A stretch of 64,000 nt of DNA from Candidatus Ruthia magnifica str. Cm (Calyptogena magnifica) (GTDB taxonomy: Bacteria > Pseudomonadota > Gammaproteobacteria > PS1 > Pseudothioglobaceae): the NCBI RefSeq assembly GCF_000015105.1, contig NC_008610.1:744001-808000 (forward strand), in the 5' to 3' direction. The notes beneath the pieces are model-generated. The model was not told the origin of the DNA. It was given only the letters and a program-made list of their open reading frames with translations, and did not search any database. A program made the position numbers and the translations under genes. This document shows positions 1 through 9,896 of the stretch, piece by piece (the first letter of the stretch is position 1; every line of letters begins with the position of its first letter).

Positions 1-306
1 ACGTTAGAGCATTATCCTGAGATGACTGAAAAAGCACTAAAATCTATTATTGATGAAGCCAAAAAACGTTGGTCTATTGGTAATATAACTCTTATTCATC
101 GCGTGGGTGATTTAAATATTAATGATCAAATTGTATTGGTGATTACAAGTAGCAAACATCGTCAATCTGCTTTTGCATCTTGCGAATTTATTATGGACTA
201 TTTAAAAACTCAAGCACCATTTTGGAAAAAAGAATACGCTCAAAATAAAAGCAAATGGGTTAAAGCAAAAAGTAGCGATAAAAACCAAAAAAATCGTTGG
301 GAGTAG
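1..306 (+). CDS. moaE: Molybdopterin synthase catalytic subunit, 3' part
   Basis: This is the large subunit of molybdopterin synthase, which with thiocarboxylated MoaD puts the dithiolene sulfurs into precursor Z. The frame is open from base 1 (TLEHYPEM...), so the start lies before the window and the first in-frame ATG at 22 is internal. MoaE hallmarks are visible: LEHYPEMTEK, the IHRVGDL stretch, and FIMDYLKTQAPFWKKE, whose lysines belong to the active-site region of the family. It ends five bases before the convergent mobA. It is the first of a run of molybdenum cofactor genes. The family assignment is secure; only the N-terminal part is missing because of the window edge. Confidence 0.95.
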   Translation, partial: TLEHYPEMTEKALKSIIDEAKKRWSIGNITLIHRVGDLNINDQIVLVITSSKHRQSAFASCEFIMDYLKTQAPFWKKEYAQNKSKWVKAKSSDKNQKNRWE

Positions 307-311
307 TAACC

Positions 312-896
312 TTACTGTTTAATTTTAAAATCTTCAGGTGAGTTTAGATTAATAAACATGTCTGCTTGATCTAAAAAATCAACTTTTTGTGCATGATTAC
401 TCTTAAACCACATACCAGTCTTGCGATTACCTTGTGTTAAAAATTCACTCAAATTATCTTTTAAATTAGTCTTAATTAATGAAAAAGTAGGATGCATTTT
501 TTGCCCCTGCATTGCCACACAAATGTTGACATCAGATTTTTGCATATTTTCCAATAATCTAGCCACAAGACTTTGATTAATAAACGGCCCATCACATGGC
601 ACAACCAATAAATATTTTGTCTTGACTTTAATCAAAGCCGACAAAATACCAGCAAGTGGCCCTTGAAACCCAGGCAAACTATCAGTAACAACTTCACCAA
701 ATTTTTGATATGCAAAAAGGTTTCTATTGGCACTCACTAATATATTATGGACATCTTGATGGATAATATCGACCACATAACTAATCAAAGGCTTATCATT
801 AAATAAAATTAAACCCTTATCTTGAACGTTCATACGTGTAGCTCGACCACCTGAAAGTATGACAGCAGTGATGTCACTTTTAACGATGTTTTTCAT
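312..896 (-). CDS. mobA: Molybdenum cofactor guanylyltransferase MobA
   Basis: MobA transfers GMP from GTP to molybdopterin to make the bis-MGD cofactor of DMSO-reductase-family enzymes. The N-terminal nucleotide-binding signature AVILSGGRATRM is followed by the family's DKGL, and PCDGPF supplies the metal-binding aspartate. I chose the ATG at 896 (MKNIVKSD...) over an in-frame ATG at 938 because the conserved core begins directly after it; this gives about 194 residues, normal for MobA. It is convergent with moaE and divergent from moeA. Keeping MobA implies that at least one bis-MGD enzyme is made somewhere in the genome, although the nitrate reductase nearby is a relic. Confidence 0.93.
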   Translation of the reverse strand: MKNIVKSDITAVILSGGRATRMNVQDKGLILFNDKPLISYVVDIIHQDVHNILVSANRNLFAYQKFGEVVTDSLPGFQGPLAGILSALIKVKTKYLLVVPCDGPFINQSLVARLLENMQKSDVNICVAMQGQKMHPTFSLIKTNLKDNLSEFLTQGNRKTGMWFKSNHAQKVDFLDQADMFINLNSPEDFKIKQ

Positions 897-978
897 ATGG
901 GTATGTTGTTTGTCAAATGTATAGGCTGTATGATACAATCAAACAATTAACTTAAATTATAAATCAAAAAAAATTATC

Positions 979-2244
979 ATGAACAACCAACAAGTTGATT
1001 GTGGTTGTGACACAATGTCACAACCTTTACTTTCTATTGATGAGGCTTTAGAAAAATTAACAAATTCTGTTAAAGTTACCAATAGCACTCAATTAATAAG
1101 GCTTGATGATGCATTAAACAGAATTCTAGTTATTGATGTACATGCCAATATTTCTACCCCTAGTTTTGATAATTCTGCCATGGATGGCTATGCTATTAAT
1201 CTTAAAATAAATCAAATAAACACGCCTGGTGGATTTACATTTGAAATTACCGGTCGTATTCTTGCAGGTAGTATTGGAAATGCACTAGCACCAGGTTGTG
1301 CAGCACGTATATTTACAGGTGCGCCCATACCAAAAGATGCTAATACAGTGCTTATGCAAGAGGAATGCGAGTTGATTGAAAATAAATCAAAAATTAAAGT
1401 TTATCGACCCATTTCACTGGGTGAAAACATCAGGCCTATGGGCAATGATATCCAATCAGGTAATATAATCTTATCTAAAGGAACACAACTACAACCACAA
1501 GATATTGCACTAGCTGCTTCTGTGGGTATAGACAAACTTGAAGTGTTTCATAAAATTAAAGTCGGTGTTTTTTTTACAGGTTATGAGCTAGTCAACCCTG
1601 GAGATACATTACAACAAGGGAAAATTTTTAACTCTAATCGCTATTTATTAGTGGCACTACTAAACAAACTTGGTTGTAAAATTACCAACTTGGGTAGTAT
1701 TAAAGATACTTTTAATGCCACTTGTAATGCGCTAAAGGCATTAAAATCTGATTGTGATTTAATCATAACCACAGGTGGTGTGTCTGTTGGTGAGGAAGAT
1801 TATATTAAACCTGCTATAGAACAATTAGGTCAATTAAACCTATGGCGTATTAAGATAAAACCAGGCAAGCCAATTGTTTTTGGCAGTCTAGGGCATTGTG
1901 CTTTTATTGGACTACCAGGAAATCCAGTTTCTGCCATGGTCACTTTCTTACTCTTTGCTCGACCTTTTATTAAAAAAATGCAAGGTGCAAGTCACTATCT
2001 AAATACCACTTTTAAAACTCAAGCAAACTTTGATTGGCACAAGCCAAAACCTAGACGTGAATTTATACGTGCACGCCTTGACCATACAACCTTTCCTACC
2101 AAGGCTAATCTGTATCCAAAACAGGGATCTGATGTACTTAGCTCTATGGTGTGGGCGGATGGATTAATAGAAGTTCCAGAAAAAATCACCTTTAAACGAG
2201 GCAAAGTTCTAAATTTTTATCCACTAAATGAGATGTTATCATGA
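979..2244 (+). CDS. moeA: Molybdopterin molybdenumtransferase MoeA
   Basis: MoeA inserts molybdate into adenylylated molybdopterin. The 421-residue protein has the family length and domain order: an N-terminal region with DNSAMDGYAI, the central MoCF-binding domain with TTGGVSVGEEDYIKP and the GLPGNPVSAMVTF loop, and a C-terminal beta-barrel domain. It starts at an ATG 82 bases from the divergent mobA start and is followed 25 bases later by moaC, so it probably heads a moeA-moaC-moaA-moaD transcript. Nothing in the reading frame suggests decay. Confidence 0.96.
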   Translation: MNNQQVDCGCDTMSQPLLSIDEALEKLTNSVKVTNSTQLIRLDDALNRILVIDVHANISTPSFDNSAMDGYAINLKINQINTPGGFTFEITGRILAGSIGNALAPGCAARIFTGAPIPKDANTVLMQEECELIENKSKIKVYRPISLGENIRPMGNDIQSGNIILSKGTQLQPQDIALAASVGIDKLEVFHKIKVGVFFTGYELVNPGDTLQQGKIFNSNRYLLVALLNKLGCKITNLGSIKDTFNATCNALKALKSDCDLIITTGGVSVGEEDYIKPAIEQLGQLNLWRIKIKPGKPIVFGSLGHCAFIGLPGNPVSAMVTFLLFARPFIKKMQGASHYLNTTFKTQANFDWHKPKPRREFIRARLDHTTFPTKANLYPKQGSDVLSSMVWADGLIEVPEKITFKRGKVLNFYPLNEMLS

Positions 2245-2269
2245 GTGATAAGCAACCAAGCTAGTCCAA

Positions 2270-2752
2270 GTGGATAAATTAACCCATATTAATCAACAAG
2301 GTGACGCGCATATGGTTGATGTGTCTGATAAAAAAATTACCACACGTGAAGCAACTGCCATGGCAATAGTTAGTATGAAACAATCAACCCTTGAGCTGAT
2401 ACTATCTAGCTCAAATACTAAAGGAGATGTGCTCGTTATAGCACGTATTGCTGGCATCTATGCTGCTAAAAAATGCTGGGATTTAATTCCACTTTGTCAC
2501 CCATTAATGCTGTCAAAAATAATGGTTGAGCTTACACCTAATGAAAAAAATGCCACGATTGAGATTAAAACACTTGTTAAACTTGATGGTAAAACTGGCG
2601 TAGAAATGGAGGCACTCACCGCAGCAAGTGTAACAGCACTAACTATTTATGATATGTGCAAATCAGTAGATCGTTTTATCAAAATTGGAGAGATTCAATT
2701 ACTAGAAAAAAAGGGTGGAAAATCTGGTCATTGGAAACTTGAAAATGTCTAA
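2270..2752 (+). CDS. moaC: Cyclic pyranopterin monophosphate synthase MoaC
   Basis: MoaC works with MoaA to convert GTP to cyclic pyranopterin monophosphate, the first step of cofactor synthesis. The start is a GTG at 2270, giving [18 protein letters not shown], which aligns with the usual MoaC N-terminus; no earlier ATG fits. The conserved [12 protein letters not shown] and the [21 protein letters not shown] region are present and the length of 160 is typical. Its last codons overlap the moaA start by 8 bases, suggesting translational coupling. Confidence 0.96.
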   Translation: MDKLTHINQQGDAHMVDVSDKKITTREATAMAIVSMKQSTLELILSSSNTKGDVLVIARIAGIYAAKKCWDLIPLCHPLMLSKIMVELTPNEKNATIEIKTLVKLDGKTGVEMEALTAASVTALTIYDMCKSVDRFIKIGEIQLLEKKGGKSGHWKLENV

Positions 2753-3740
2753 GTTAATTGACAAGTTTGGTAGAGAGATCAATTACCTAAGACTTTCAGT
2801 GACTGAACACTGTAATTATCGATGTTTTTATTGTCGTGATGATGAACATAAGCCAAATTGTAAACGTAAAGACATTCTAAGTTATGAAGATATTGAAAAA
2901 ATTGTTCAACTTTTTGCACAATTAGGTATTACTAAGGTTAGATTAACAGGTGGTGAACCTCTACTACGAAGAGGTATTTCTAAAATTGCTAAACTCGTTA
3001 GTCGTATTGATGGTATTGATGATGTTCCCTTATCAACCAATGCACATCTATTAGAAAAGTTTGCTAAAAAGCTTTATCAAAATGGCATCAATAGAGTAAA
3101 CATTTCTATTGATTCTCTCATTCCTAAAAGATTCGAAGAAATTACTCATGGTGGTGATTTAATACAAGTTACTAAAGGCATTGATGCAGCAATACAAACA
3201 GGTATGGCACCAATTAAAATTAATGTAGTAACAATGCGTGGCGTTAATGATGATGAAATCGAATCAATGATTGATTTTGTCGTTAGCAAAGGCATTGATA
3301 TCCGCTTTATTGAAACCATGCCAATTGGATTGTCAGGTATAAAAGCACTTACTCAACATATTAGTGAAAAAAACATTTTTGCTAAAATCAACAAACACCT
3401 AAACAATCAATTAACCCCCATCGCATCTAATAAAACTGCTGGTCCTGCTCATAATTTTAAAATTAAAGACACAAACTCTACAGTAGGTATAATCAGTGCC
3501 GTATCAAACTATTTTTGTCAAACTTGTAATCGTGTTAGACTGAGTACCAAGGGAGATTTAATCTTATGCCTAGGACAAGAAGATTCAATTTCTTTAAAAG
3601 ATGCTGTACGTTCAAATTTAACAGACGAAGAAATTAAATGCATGATTCTAAATGCAATTAATAAAAAACCTGAAAAGCATGAATTTAACTCTGTTATTGA
3701 CAATATTAGTAATCGGCAAATGGTAGAAATTGGTGGATAA
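2745..3740 (+). CDS. moaA: GTP 3',8-cyclase MoaA
   Basis: MoaA is the radical SAM enzyme that rearranges GTP in the first step of molybdenum cofactor synthesis. The N-terminal cluster motif CNYRCFYC gives cysteines at about residues 23, 27 and 30. A second, C-terminal cluster is formed by CQTC near residues 258-261 plus a cysteine about 14 residues on. The protein ends in GG, a conserved MoaA tail. An in-frame ATG at 2715 exists, but the start at 2745 ([10 protein letters not shown]) matches the family and gives 331 residues. It overlaps moaC by 8 bases. Confidence 0.96.
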   Translation: MSKLIDKFGREINYLRLSVTEHCNYRCFYCRDDEHKPNCKRKDILSYEDIEKIVQLFAQLGITKVRLTGGEPLLRRGISKIAKLVSRIDGIDDVPLSTNAHLLEKFAKKLYQNGINRVNISIDSLIPKRFEEITHGGDLIQVTKGIDAAIQTGMAPIKINVVTMRGVNDDEIESMIDFVVSKGIDIRFIETMPIGLSGIKALTQHISEKNIFAKINKHLNNQLTPIASNKTAGPAHNFKIKDTNSTVGIISAVSNYFCQTCNRVRLSTKGDLILCLGQEDSISLKDAVRSNLTDEEIKCMILNAINKKPEKHEFNSVIDNISNRQMVEIGG

Positions 3741-3774
3741 AATAATACTCAAAAAATCTTACTATAAATAAATT

Positions 3775-4011
3775 ATGAAAATTTTATATTTTGCTTCACT
3801 TAAAGAATCCCTTAAACTGTCTAGTGAAGAGATTATTCTTACTACTAACACCACAACAGCACAATTAAAAAAACAACTCATTGACAGACATGGCAAGCGT
3901 CATTTTCCAAATAATATTCTTTGTGCGGTTAATCAAGAAATCGCTAATGATGCGGTTATTATCAGCGAAACAGATAAAGTGGCTTTTTATCCACCAGTCA
4001 CTGGTGGATAA
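3775..4011 (+). CDS. moaD: Molybdopterin synthase sulfur carrier MoaD
   Basis: MoaD is the small ubiquitin-like sulfur carrier of molybdopterin synthase; its C-terminal glycine is activated as a thiocarboxylate. The 78-residue product opens with KILYFASLKE and ends YPPVTGG with the obligatory terminal GG. It lies 34 bases downstream of moaA. Everything beyond it up to mog is gene relic on the other strand. Confidence 0.95.
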   Translation: MKILYFASLKESLKLSSEEIILTTNTTTAQLKKQLIDRHGKRHFPNNILCAVNQEIANDAVIISETDKVAFYPPVTGG

Positions 4012-4014
4012 AAA

Positions 4015-5350
4015 AATGGGCATGATAATAAACGCATAACCAAACTAATGTATTACTTCACCGCCGTTATACTGCATACATTTTAAAAAATGCATATAAA
4101 ACTTGATTTTTATGCTACAATTTTCTCTTGAGCGTGATACTTTCTGACATCCTTGGTAACAGTTCTTGCTGCAATTATGCCGTTAATATTATATAACAAT
4201 CCAATCATTATCTGTCACACTAATCTTTTTGGCATTAATTTCACTTATCTATACTTCTACACCACCACAACTAAGTGTAAGGATCAATAAGTTATCAGAA
4301 TAAATAGAATAAATATCCCATTTTTAATACAGTGTAATCCAGTTCAAAATTACTTAAGAACGTTTATCATTATTCTCATTAATAAGGCACAACTGTTTTA
4401 GTATTAATAGATGGCCACCATCCACTTGTGGTCTTGATAAAAAACTACTGCATATCTGTTATTTTTCTTAACTCCTCCCAAGTTTTAACAACAATTTGTC
4501 CACTGGTTTAGGTGCTAAAGATAAAATAACTTTATCTTCGGTATTCTAAGCAATACCCTTGCCTATCTCTACACATCAACGCTCCTAATAAAACAAACAC
4601 GTCTTTTACCTAAATAATCAGGACAAATCTATGAAAATTTTTTAGCTAAGTTTTTATAAATATCCCAAAAATACTCCCTGACTCTAAGATAGGATCTACT
4701 GCTTTAAACAGTGGATGAATAAATGGATACATAATAAGACTAACTGCCACAATACAATCACATCATTAACATATTATATATGCCACGATAAATCATATCC
4801 ATATGGGTAGCAATGATTAACAATAGCCCCTAAAATAATCATTGATTTACCTTGTGTTTTCTGAAAATTCTCTAACAATACAACTGGTTTGTTCTTTTAA
4901 ACACTCCTGTTATTTTTTAGCATCAATTAGGCGCATAATTAATTTAACTGTCTTAATTGACACGCTTCTCATTAAAACAGAATCATGATCTGTGTTTGTA
5001 AATATTTCTTAATCGTATGCTTTATTATTAAAATATGGAAAACCAACGGATACGATTTTGTTATTGTCATTTTTTAAAGTTATTTTTGGGTCAATATCTA
5101 CACCATTCATAGTATTTTTATTTTCAATATTTTACTCTCCAGAGCTATCCCATAAAAGGCCAACCAGTTCCTGTTAGAACAACGACTTCTAGTATCTTTT
5201 TCTTCCAATATTAGCAAAAATGGTATCTATATATTCTTGATATAATTGGTTAAATATTCATTTTTGTTGATTACGTGATACTCTTTTAAAATTACATGTC
5301 CCATTATCCTAAGGGCTGTACCTGTACCTTTTAATATTTATGAATTACAA
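4015..5350 (-). pseudogene. narG: Relic of nitrate reductase alpha subunit narG
   Basis: No long open frame exists here, but reading the minus strand from about 5350 downward in shifting frames gives pieces that follow NarG in order: MGHVILKEYH, VSVGFPYF, then GKSMIILGA joined by frameshift to HMDMIYRGIYNMLMM, then PFIHPLFKAVDP, ILSLAPKP, YSDNLLILTL, and NDWIV before a GYA segment. I compare these with E. coli-type NarG from memory. There are many stops and frameshifts, the N-terminal third (with the cluster-binding part) is missing, and nothing like narH, narJ or narI follows, since moaD lies directly next. The gene for the catalytic subunit of respiratory nitrate reductase is therefore dead here. 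Confidence 0.88.
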
Positions 5351-5790
5351 AGCTCCATATTCTTACGTAGATAAAACCAACAATGATCAAAACAAAAAAA
5401 TAACACTCAAACATTGCCTCCTCTGTAGTTGTTTTAATAACCAAAGTGGTTTATGAGTAGGATAAAAAAAATAAACTAACTAGTGAAATTCGCTACCAGC
5501 CAAATGCATGAATAACATCTGAAGGTAATACAAAAACTGCTGCTAGTAATGCTACAGTGGTTGATTTGAATCCATATTCATTAATATAATATTTTATCAT
5601 TCATAAAGAAAGAGCAACAAAACCACCAAACATCAATGAATAATATTGCATATATTTACAAAATATAGGGATTTAATGTTTTTAGCTGCTCTTTTATAAT
5701 AATGTTTGACGTAATTCTATGGTATGGATCTTCGTAAATAAACATCCAATACATAATCACAATCATAGTAACCATAAATCTTAAGTCAAA
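5350..5790 (-). pseudogene. narK: Relic of a NarK-type nitrate/nitrite transporter
   Basis: Minus-strand frames give IVIMYWMFIYEDP, EQLKTLNPYI, then MFGGFVALSL, stop, KYYINEYGF and VALLAAVFVLPSDVIHAFGW, which match in order the middle of the NarK major facilitator family (loop, then the helix preceding KYYVNEYG). A further hydrophobic stretch follows before the narG relic begins without any intergenic gap. Several stops interrupt it and both ends are missing. The direct junction with the narG relic points to a deletion that joined the two genes. Confidence 0.75.
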
Positions 5791-5894
5791 AAAATAATTT
5801 AAATTTGGTTAAAATTTACTAATTAGACTATTTTTTAACAATCTCTTGAATGGTAAAATTAATGAAAAAAAATAACTAACTGATCTTAAAACAT

Positions 5895-6425
5895 ATGAAA
5901 AAAATAAACATTAAAATTGGTTTTATCACCATATCTGATCGTGCTGCTCGTAACGAATATGAAGATATTAGCGGTCCTGCCATGCAAGATTGGATTAAAA
6001 ATGCCGTTCTATCTCCTTATGAAATAGAAGCCATTATTATTGAAGACGAACAATCTTTAATTGAAAAAACTCTGATTGATTTTTCTGATAATAAACATTG
6101 TCACTTAATCTTAACTACTGGCGGCACTGGACCTACAACGCGTGATGTAACACCAGAAGCAACACACGCCGTGTGTGAAAGAATTTTTGATGGCTTTGTG
6201 CAACAAATGCGCACTGTGTCGTTACGTACTGTGCCAACAGCTATTTTATCGCGTCAAACCGCAGGTACACGTGGTAGTAGTTTAATTATCAATCTACCAG
6301 GTAAACCGGCTGCAATTGCAGTATGCTTGGGTGCAGTGTTTTTGGCAGTACCCAAATGTTTAGAGTTGCTCGATCAGTCTAATATTCAGATTGATTTGGA
6401 TTTTATAGAGCAAAAATTTGAATAA
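5895..6425 (+). CDS. mog: Molybdopterin adenylyltransferase MogA
   Basis: MogA adenylylates molybdopterin before MoeA inserts the metal. The 176-residue protein has the MoCF domain signatures: GFITISDRAA at the N-terminus, LTTGGTGPTTRDVTPEAT in the middle and INLPGKPAAI near the C-terminus. It stands alone on the plus strand, separated from the other cofactor genes by the narKG relic, so the nitrate reductase genes once lay inside the cofactor cluster. The frame is clean. Confidence 0.95.
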   Translation: MKKINIKIGFITISDRAARNEYEDISGPAMQDWIKNAVLSPYEIEAIIIEDEQSLIEKTLIDFSDNKHCHLILTTGGTGPTTRDVTPEATHAVCERIFDGFVQQMRTVSLRTVPTAILSRQTAGTRGSSLIINLPGKPAAIAVCLGAVFLAVPKCLELLDQSNIQIDLDFIEQKFE

Positions 6426-6732
6426 AACTAACTGGAACTTTTTCCTAAGTTGCTGGATAATACGCTTAATGACTGGTAAACATTCTGTCTTTTGGTACAC
6501 TTCTTTTAATAAAACTAAATCCAAAATACCTTGACTAACACATCCATGAACGCATCCTTTTCATTGTAAAAAACAATAATTTGATCCATCATTATTTCTA
6601 ATTGATGTAATATAGGCATTTACCAATGTCTTAGTTATGTTGTCACTACGGCTCTAGTTTTTGAATAAGGATATAAATCAATATTGTTGGATCATGCGAT
6701 GGATAAATAAACCGAACCGTATTAAATAAACA
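6426..6732. other. Gene-free stretch, unidentified
   Basis: The 307 bases between mog and the end of cbbO hold no credible open frame on either strand. Minus-strand pieces such as VLLKEVYQKTE look vaguely protein-like, as in other relics here, but I could not match them to a family. No terminator hairpin stands out. Confidence 0.5.
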
Positions 6733-8976
6733 TTACTTAGTAAGTGACAAAAACAATTTTGGCAACTCTTGAGGTAAAGACTCAACACGGTCAATCACAG
6801 AGTAGTGCGAGCCGAAAATATCAGCAATATATTCATCTGCTTTTTTATCCAAACTAATACAATAAGGGTACATACCTTTTTGTTGGGATTCTTGCACGGC
6901 TTTACGCGTATCTTGAATTAGGGTTTTTGGGTCATGAACATCAATATCAGCAGGCTCTCCATCGGTCAAAATCAACATTAATTTTTTATCACTTTGCTGT
7001 AAATTTAAGTAATGTGTGCCGTGACGAATGGCAGCACCCATTCTAGTAGAAAATTCTGCCTTCAAATCAGCCAAACGTGCTTTAACTGCATCATCCCAAT
7101 GCTCATTGTAGCCTTTGATATGATAATACATAATCTTTTTACGAGTATCAGAATTAAAACCAGCAATGGCAAAGTTATCACCCAACTGCTCCACTGCCCA
7201 AGCCAACAAAGACACCGCCTCTTGTGAGAGTTCTAAAATAGTTTGTCCAGATTGCCCTACAACTTCATTTAATGACTCTGATAAATCTAACAACAATAAC
7301 ACTGAAACGCTACGAGAATCGTGTTCAAAATTAACATTTATTCTGGTATCTGGTTGAGAACCATTTTTAATATCAATCACACTACGTAATGCAATATCAA
7401 GATCTAGCTCAGCACCCTCTTCTTGATAACGTAGGCGTTTTTTATTTTGTGGTTTAAGCAAATCTAACACTTTTTTAAGTTGCTTAACCAAAATTGAATG
7501 TTTGTCTAAAATTTGTTCAATTTTTAAAGCATTAGTATGTGAATGTAGTCGCTCATACACAGCCGCCCAGTCAGGTTTATAAGCCTCGTAAACATAATCC
7601 CATTCGTCATAATAATGTGCTGGTATTACTTCAATACCTTCCTCATCTTCTTCAGATTTTTTCTGGCGTTCAAAGATGTTATCCTCTTCATCAAATTTTT
7701 CAATAAACAACCACATTGAACGATTATCATCTCGATAAGTCACCTCGGTATTTTCAAAATAAACACTGGCCAATGCATCTGAAGCACTTCTTGTTTTAAT
7801 TAAATACCCAAACCCAAGGCTTAAACTGTCTAATGTTTCAGTCTCCCCTAGATTCATTAACCTCTTAAATTTTTCAACATAATCTAAGATAATTTGATTT
7901 TTATAAGGATGATTTTCATCAAGTAGTGCACGTATAAGCATAATAGCGCGGTGTCTCAAACAAGATTGATGCTTATCGTCACAATCAAACTCATCAACAA
8001 TTGGAATTAGACTTAACCATAAATTTTTCAAACCAGGGTAAGTTTGAATGGCTAAATACTCGACCCGAGCATCTTCAAAAATCTCGGTAAAAAATCGTTG
8101 CTGTGGTGAAATATTATCGGCTACAATCTTGGTGGTAAATTGATGATGTACAATCAAGTGTGCCACTAAAGCCATATAACGTTTACAAGCATTAATACCA
8201 TTTAATGGCTCATAAATATCAGGCAAACGAATAACGCTGTCTTCTAAATAAGGGTGAAAATGTTCTAACTTTTCAAAATTTGGAGAATATGGTGCGTACA
8301 TAAAGTCCGTTTTCCAAAGTGCACACTGAAACAAATTAATTTCTCGCTCAATATCATTAAACAACAAACCCTTTCTTTGGCGTTGAAATACAGCTTTTGA
8401 ATCTGCACTTGATAATGAAAAGTATTCCTTTTGCCGCTCAGGATGATCTTGAAAATATCTTAAACCGTAATTAATCCACTCATAAATACCTTCAAATTCT
8501 AATTGCTCCAACAACAAATTCATATTATCAAGCATAACTATTAATGATGGGGAAGCGTATGTATCATGAATACCATGCACTGAAAATGTGGTTTTGCTTA
8601 AATGATATTCAATTAAATTCAGATACTGATCAAGTTGATCATTGTTTGTATGTTCAATAACATCAATAAAGCTATTTAAGAATGGCTCAACTGCTCTTTT
8701 ATTGGGTGTTCTAGATATTTTTTGATAGGCAAAATTAACAATTTTTTGAATACTACCATCACCATAGAATTCACCTATCCAGGGCATAGTCTTCAAAAAA
8801 GAAATAGATAAAGCGTCACCCTGCCCAATTTTTGCTAAAAATTCAGCACCGTTGTAGTACTCAATTAAACTTTGTTCTGAGAGTTTCTGAATGGCTTGCT
8901 CAATATTTGCAGAAAATACTCTTTGAACCGTATTAAAAGCACAATTTAAGGATTTATGTTGACTTACTTTAACCAT
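6733..8976 (-). CDS. cbbO: RuBisCO activase subunit CbbO (von Willebrand A domain)
   Basis: CbbO is the adaptor of the CbbQ-CbbO activase, which removes inhibitory sugar phosphates from RuBisCO. The 747-residue protein has a long helical N-terminal half and a C-terminal von Willebrand A domain. Its metal-ion-dependent adhesion site is visible as LLDLSES around residue 562, with the later LTDGEPAD near residue 670. It follows cbbQ after 12 bases and the two are surely cotranscribed. The partner RuBisCO is form II, so this should be a Q2O2-type activase, an inference from context. The frame is intact, unlike many neighbours, which argues for real use. Confidence 0.93.
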   Translation of the reverse strand: MVKVSQHKSLNCAFNTVQRVFSANIEQAIQKLSEQSLIEYYNGAEFLAKIGQGDALSISFLKTMPWIGEFYGDGSIQKIVNFAYQKISRTPNKRAVEPFLNSFIDVIEHTNNDQLDQYLNLIEYHLSKTTFSVHGIHDTYASPSLIVMLDNMNLLLEQLEFEGIYEWINYGLRYFQDHPERQKEYFSLSSADSKAVFQRQRKGLLFNDIEREINLFQCALWKTDFMYAPYSPNFEKLEHFHPYLEDSVIRLPDIYEPLNGINACKRYMALVAHLIVHHQFTTKIVADNISPQQRFFTEIFEDARVEYLAIQTYPGLKNLWLSLIPIVDEFDCDDKHQSCLRHRAIMLIRALLDENHPYKNQIILDYVEKFKRLMNLGETETLDSLSLGFGYLIKTRSASDALASVYFENTEVTYRDDNRSMWLFIEKFDEEDNIFERQKKSEEDEEGIEVIPAHYYDEWDYVYEAYKPDWAAVYERLHSHTNALKIEQILDKHSILVKQLKKVLDLLKPQNKKRLRYQEEGAELDLDIALRSVIDIKNGSQPDTRINVNFEHDSRSVSVLLLLDLSESLNEVVGQSGQTILELSQEAVSLLAWAVEQLGDNFAIAGFNSDTRKKIMYYHIKGYNEHWDDAVKARLADLKAEFSTRMGAAIRHGTHYLNLQQSDKKLMLILTDGEPADIDVHDPKTLIQDTRKAVQESQQKGMYPYCISLDKKADEYIADIFGSHYSVIDRVESLPQELPKLFLSLTK

Positions 8977-8988
8977 ATTAAATAACTT

Positions 8989-9798
8989 TTAGTCAAAAAT
9001 TGCATCAATTACACCGTTCATGGTGGTTCGAATTTCTGCATCATCGGTTATTGGACATACTAGTGCCATATTACAAGCATCTTTCACACTAACACCTGAT
9101 GCAATTAATACACCTGCATAATTAAGCAGTCGTGTGGACGCGCCTTCATCAAGCCCATGACCAACCAAATTACGAGTCGCATGAGCAAATTTGACTAATT
9201 TAGTTGCAATATCAGCATTAATACCTGACTCTTTAACAACAATACTAGCTTCTAATTCAGCATTAGCATAATCAAAATTCATTCCAGTGAAGCGCTGCTT
9301 AGTTGATTGTTTAAGATCTCTCATCAATGATTGATAACCTGGATTATATGAGATCACCAACTGAAAGTCTGGGTGCGCTTTAACAAGTTCACCCTTTTTA
9401 TCCAACATTAGTTCACGTCTATGGTCAGTAAGAGAATGAATAACTACCATTGTATCTTGGCGCGCTTCTACAATTTCATCCAAATAACAAATTGCACCAT
9501 GACGTGCTGCTAGTGTTAATGGGCCATCTACCCAGCGAGTACCATTAGCATCTAGTAAAAAACGACCGATCAAGTCTGAAGCAGTGATATCTTCATTACA
9601 AGATACAGTGATAATGGGCTTGTCTAATTTATAAGCCATGTGTTCAATAAAACGAGATTTACCACAACCTGTTGGTCCTTTGATCATCACTGGTAATTTT
9701 GCATTATATGCTGCAGTATATAGTTCTACTTCGTTTGATTGAGCCTCATAAAAAGGTTCTAATTTAATTTCAAATTGGTTAATATCGAAATCTGACAT
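8989..9798 (-). CDS. cbbQ: RuBisCO activase AAA+ ATPase CbbQ
   Basis: CbbQ is the MoxR-type AAA+ motor of the RuBisCO activase. In the 269-residue protein the Walker A motif GPTGCGKS is at residues 41-48 and Walker B is in ICYLDEIVEA; the C-terminal lid contains GASTRLL. It lies between cbbM and cbbO on the same strand. A strong hairpin terminator separates it from cbbM, so its expression from the cbbM promoter is probably reduced, which suits a catalytic helper needed in smaller amounts. Confidence 0.95.
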   Translation of the reverse strand: MSDFDINQFEIKLEPFYEAQSNEVELYTAAYNAKLPVMIKGPTGCGKSRFIEHMAYKLDKPIITVSCNEDITASDLIGRFLLDANGTRWVDGPLTLAARHGAICYLDEIVEARQDTMVVIHSLTDHRRELMLDKKGELVKAHPDFQLVISYNPGYQSLMRDLKQSTKQRFTGMNFDYANAELEASIVVKESGINADIATKLVKFAHATRNLVGHGLDEGASTRLLNYAGVLIASGVSVKDACNMALVCPITDDAEIRTTMNGVIDAIFD

Positions 9799-9845
9799 AA
9801 CTCTATCCTAAATTTATAATGTTTATATTTTAATACTTTATATAT

Positions 9846-9875
9846 AAAAACCTCTGCATGTAAGCAGAGGTTTTT
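9846..9875 (-). terminator. Hairpin terminator between cbbM and cbbQ
   Basis: A perfect 12-base inverted repeat (AAAAACCTCTGC and GCAGAGGTTTTT) encloses a 6-base loop, 22 bases after the cbbM stop and 48 bases before cbbQ. The GC-rich core with a T-run in the direction of transcription is the form of an intrinsic terminator. Because cbbQO lies beyond it with no evident separate promoter, it probably acts as a partial terminator that sets the ratio of RuBisCO to activase. Confidence 0.88.
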
Positions 9876-9896
9876 ATAAACTATTTATTACAAGTT

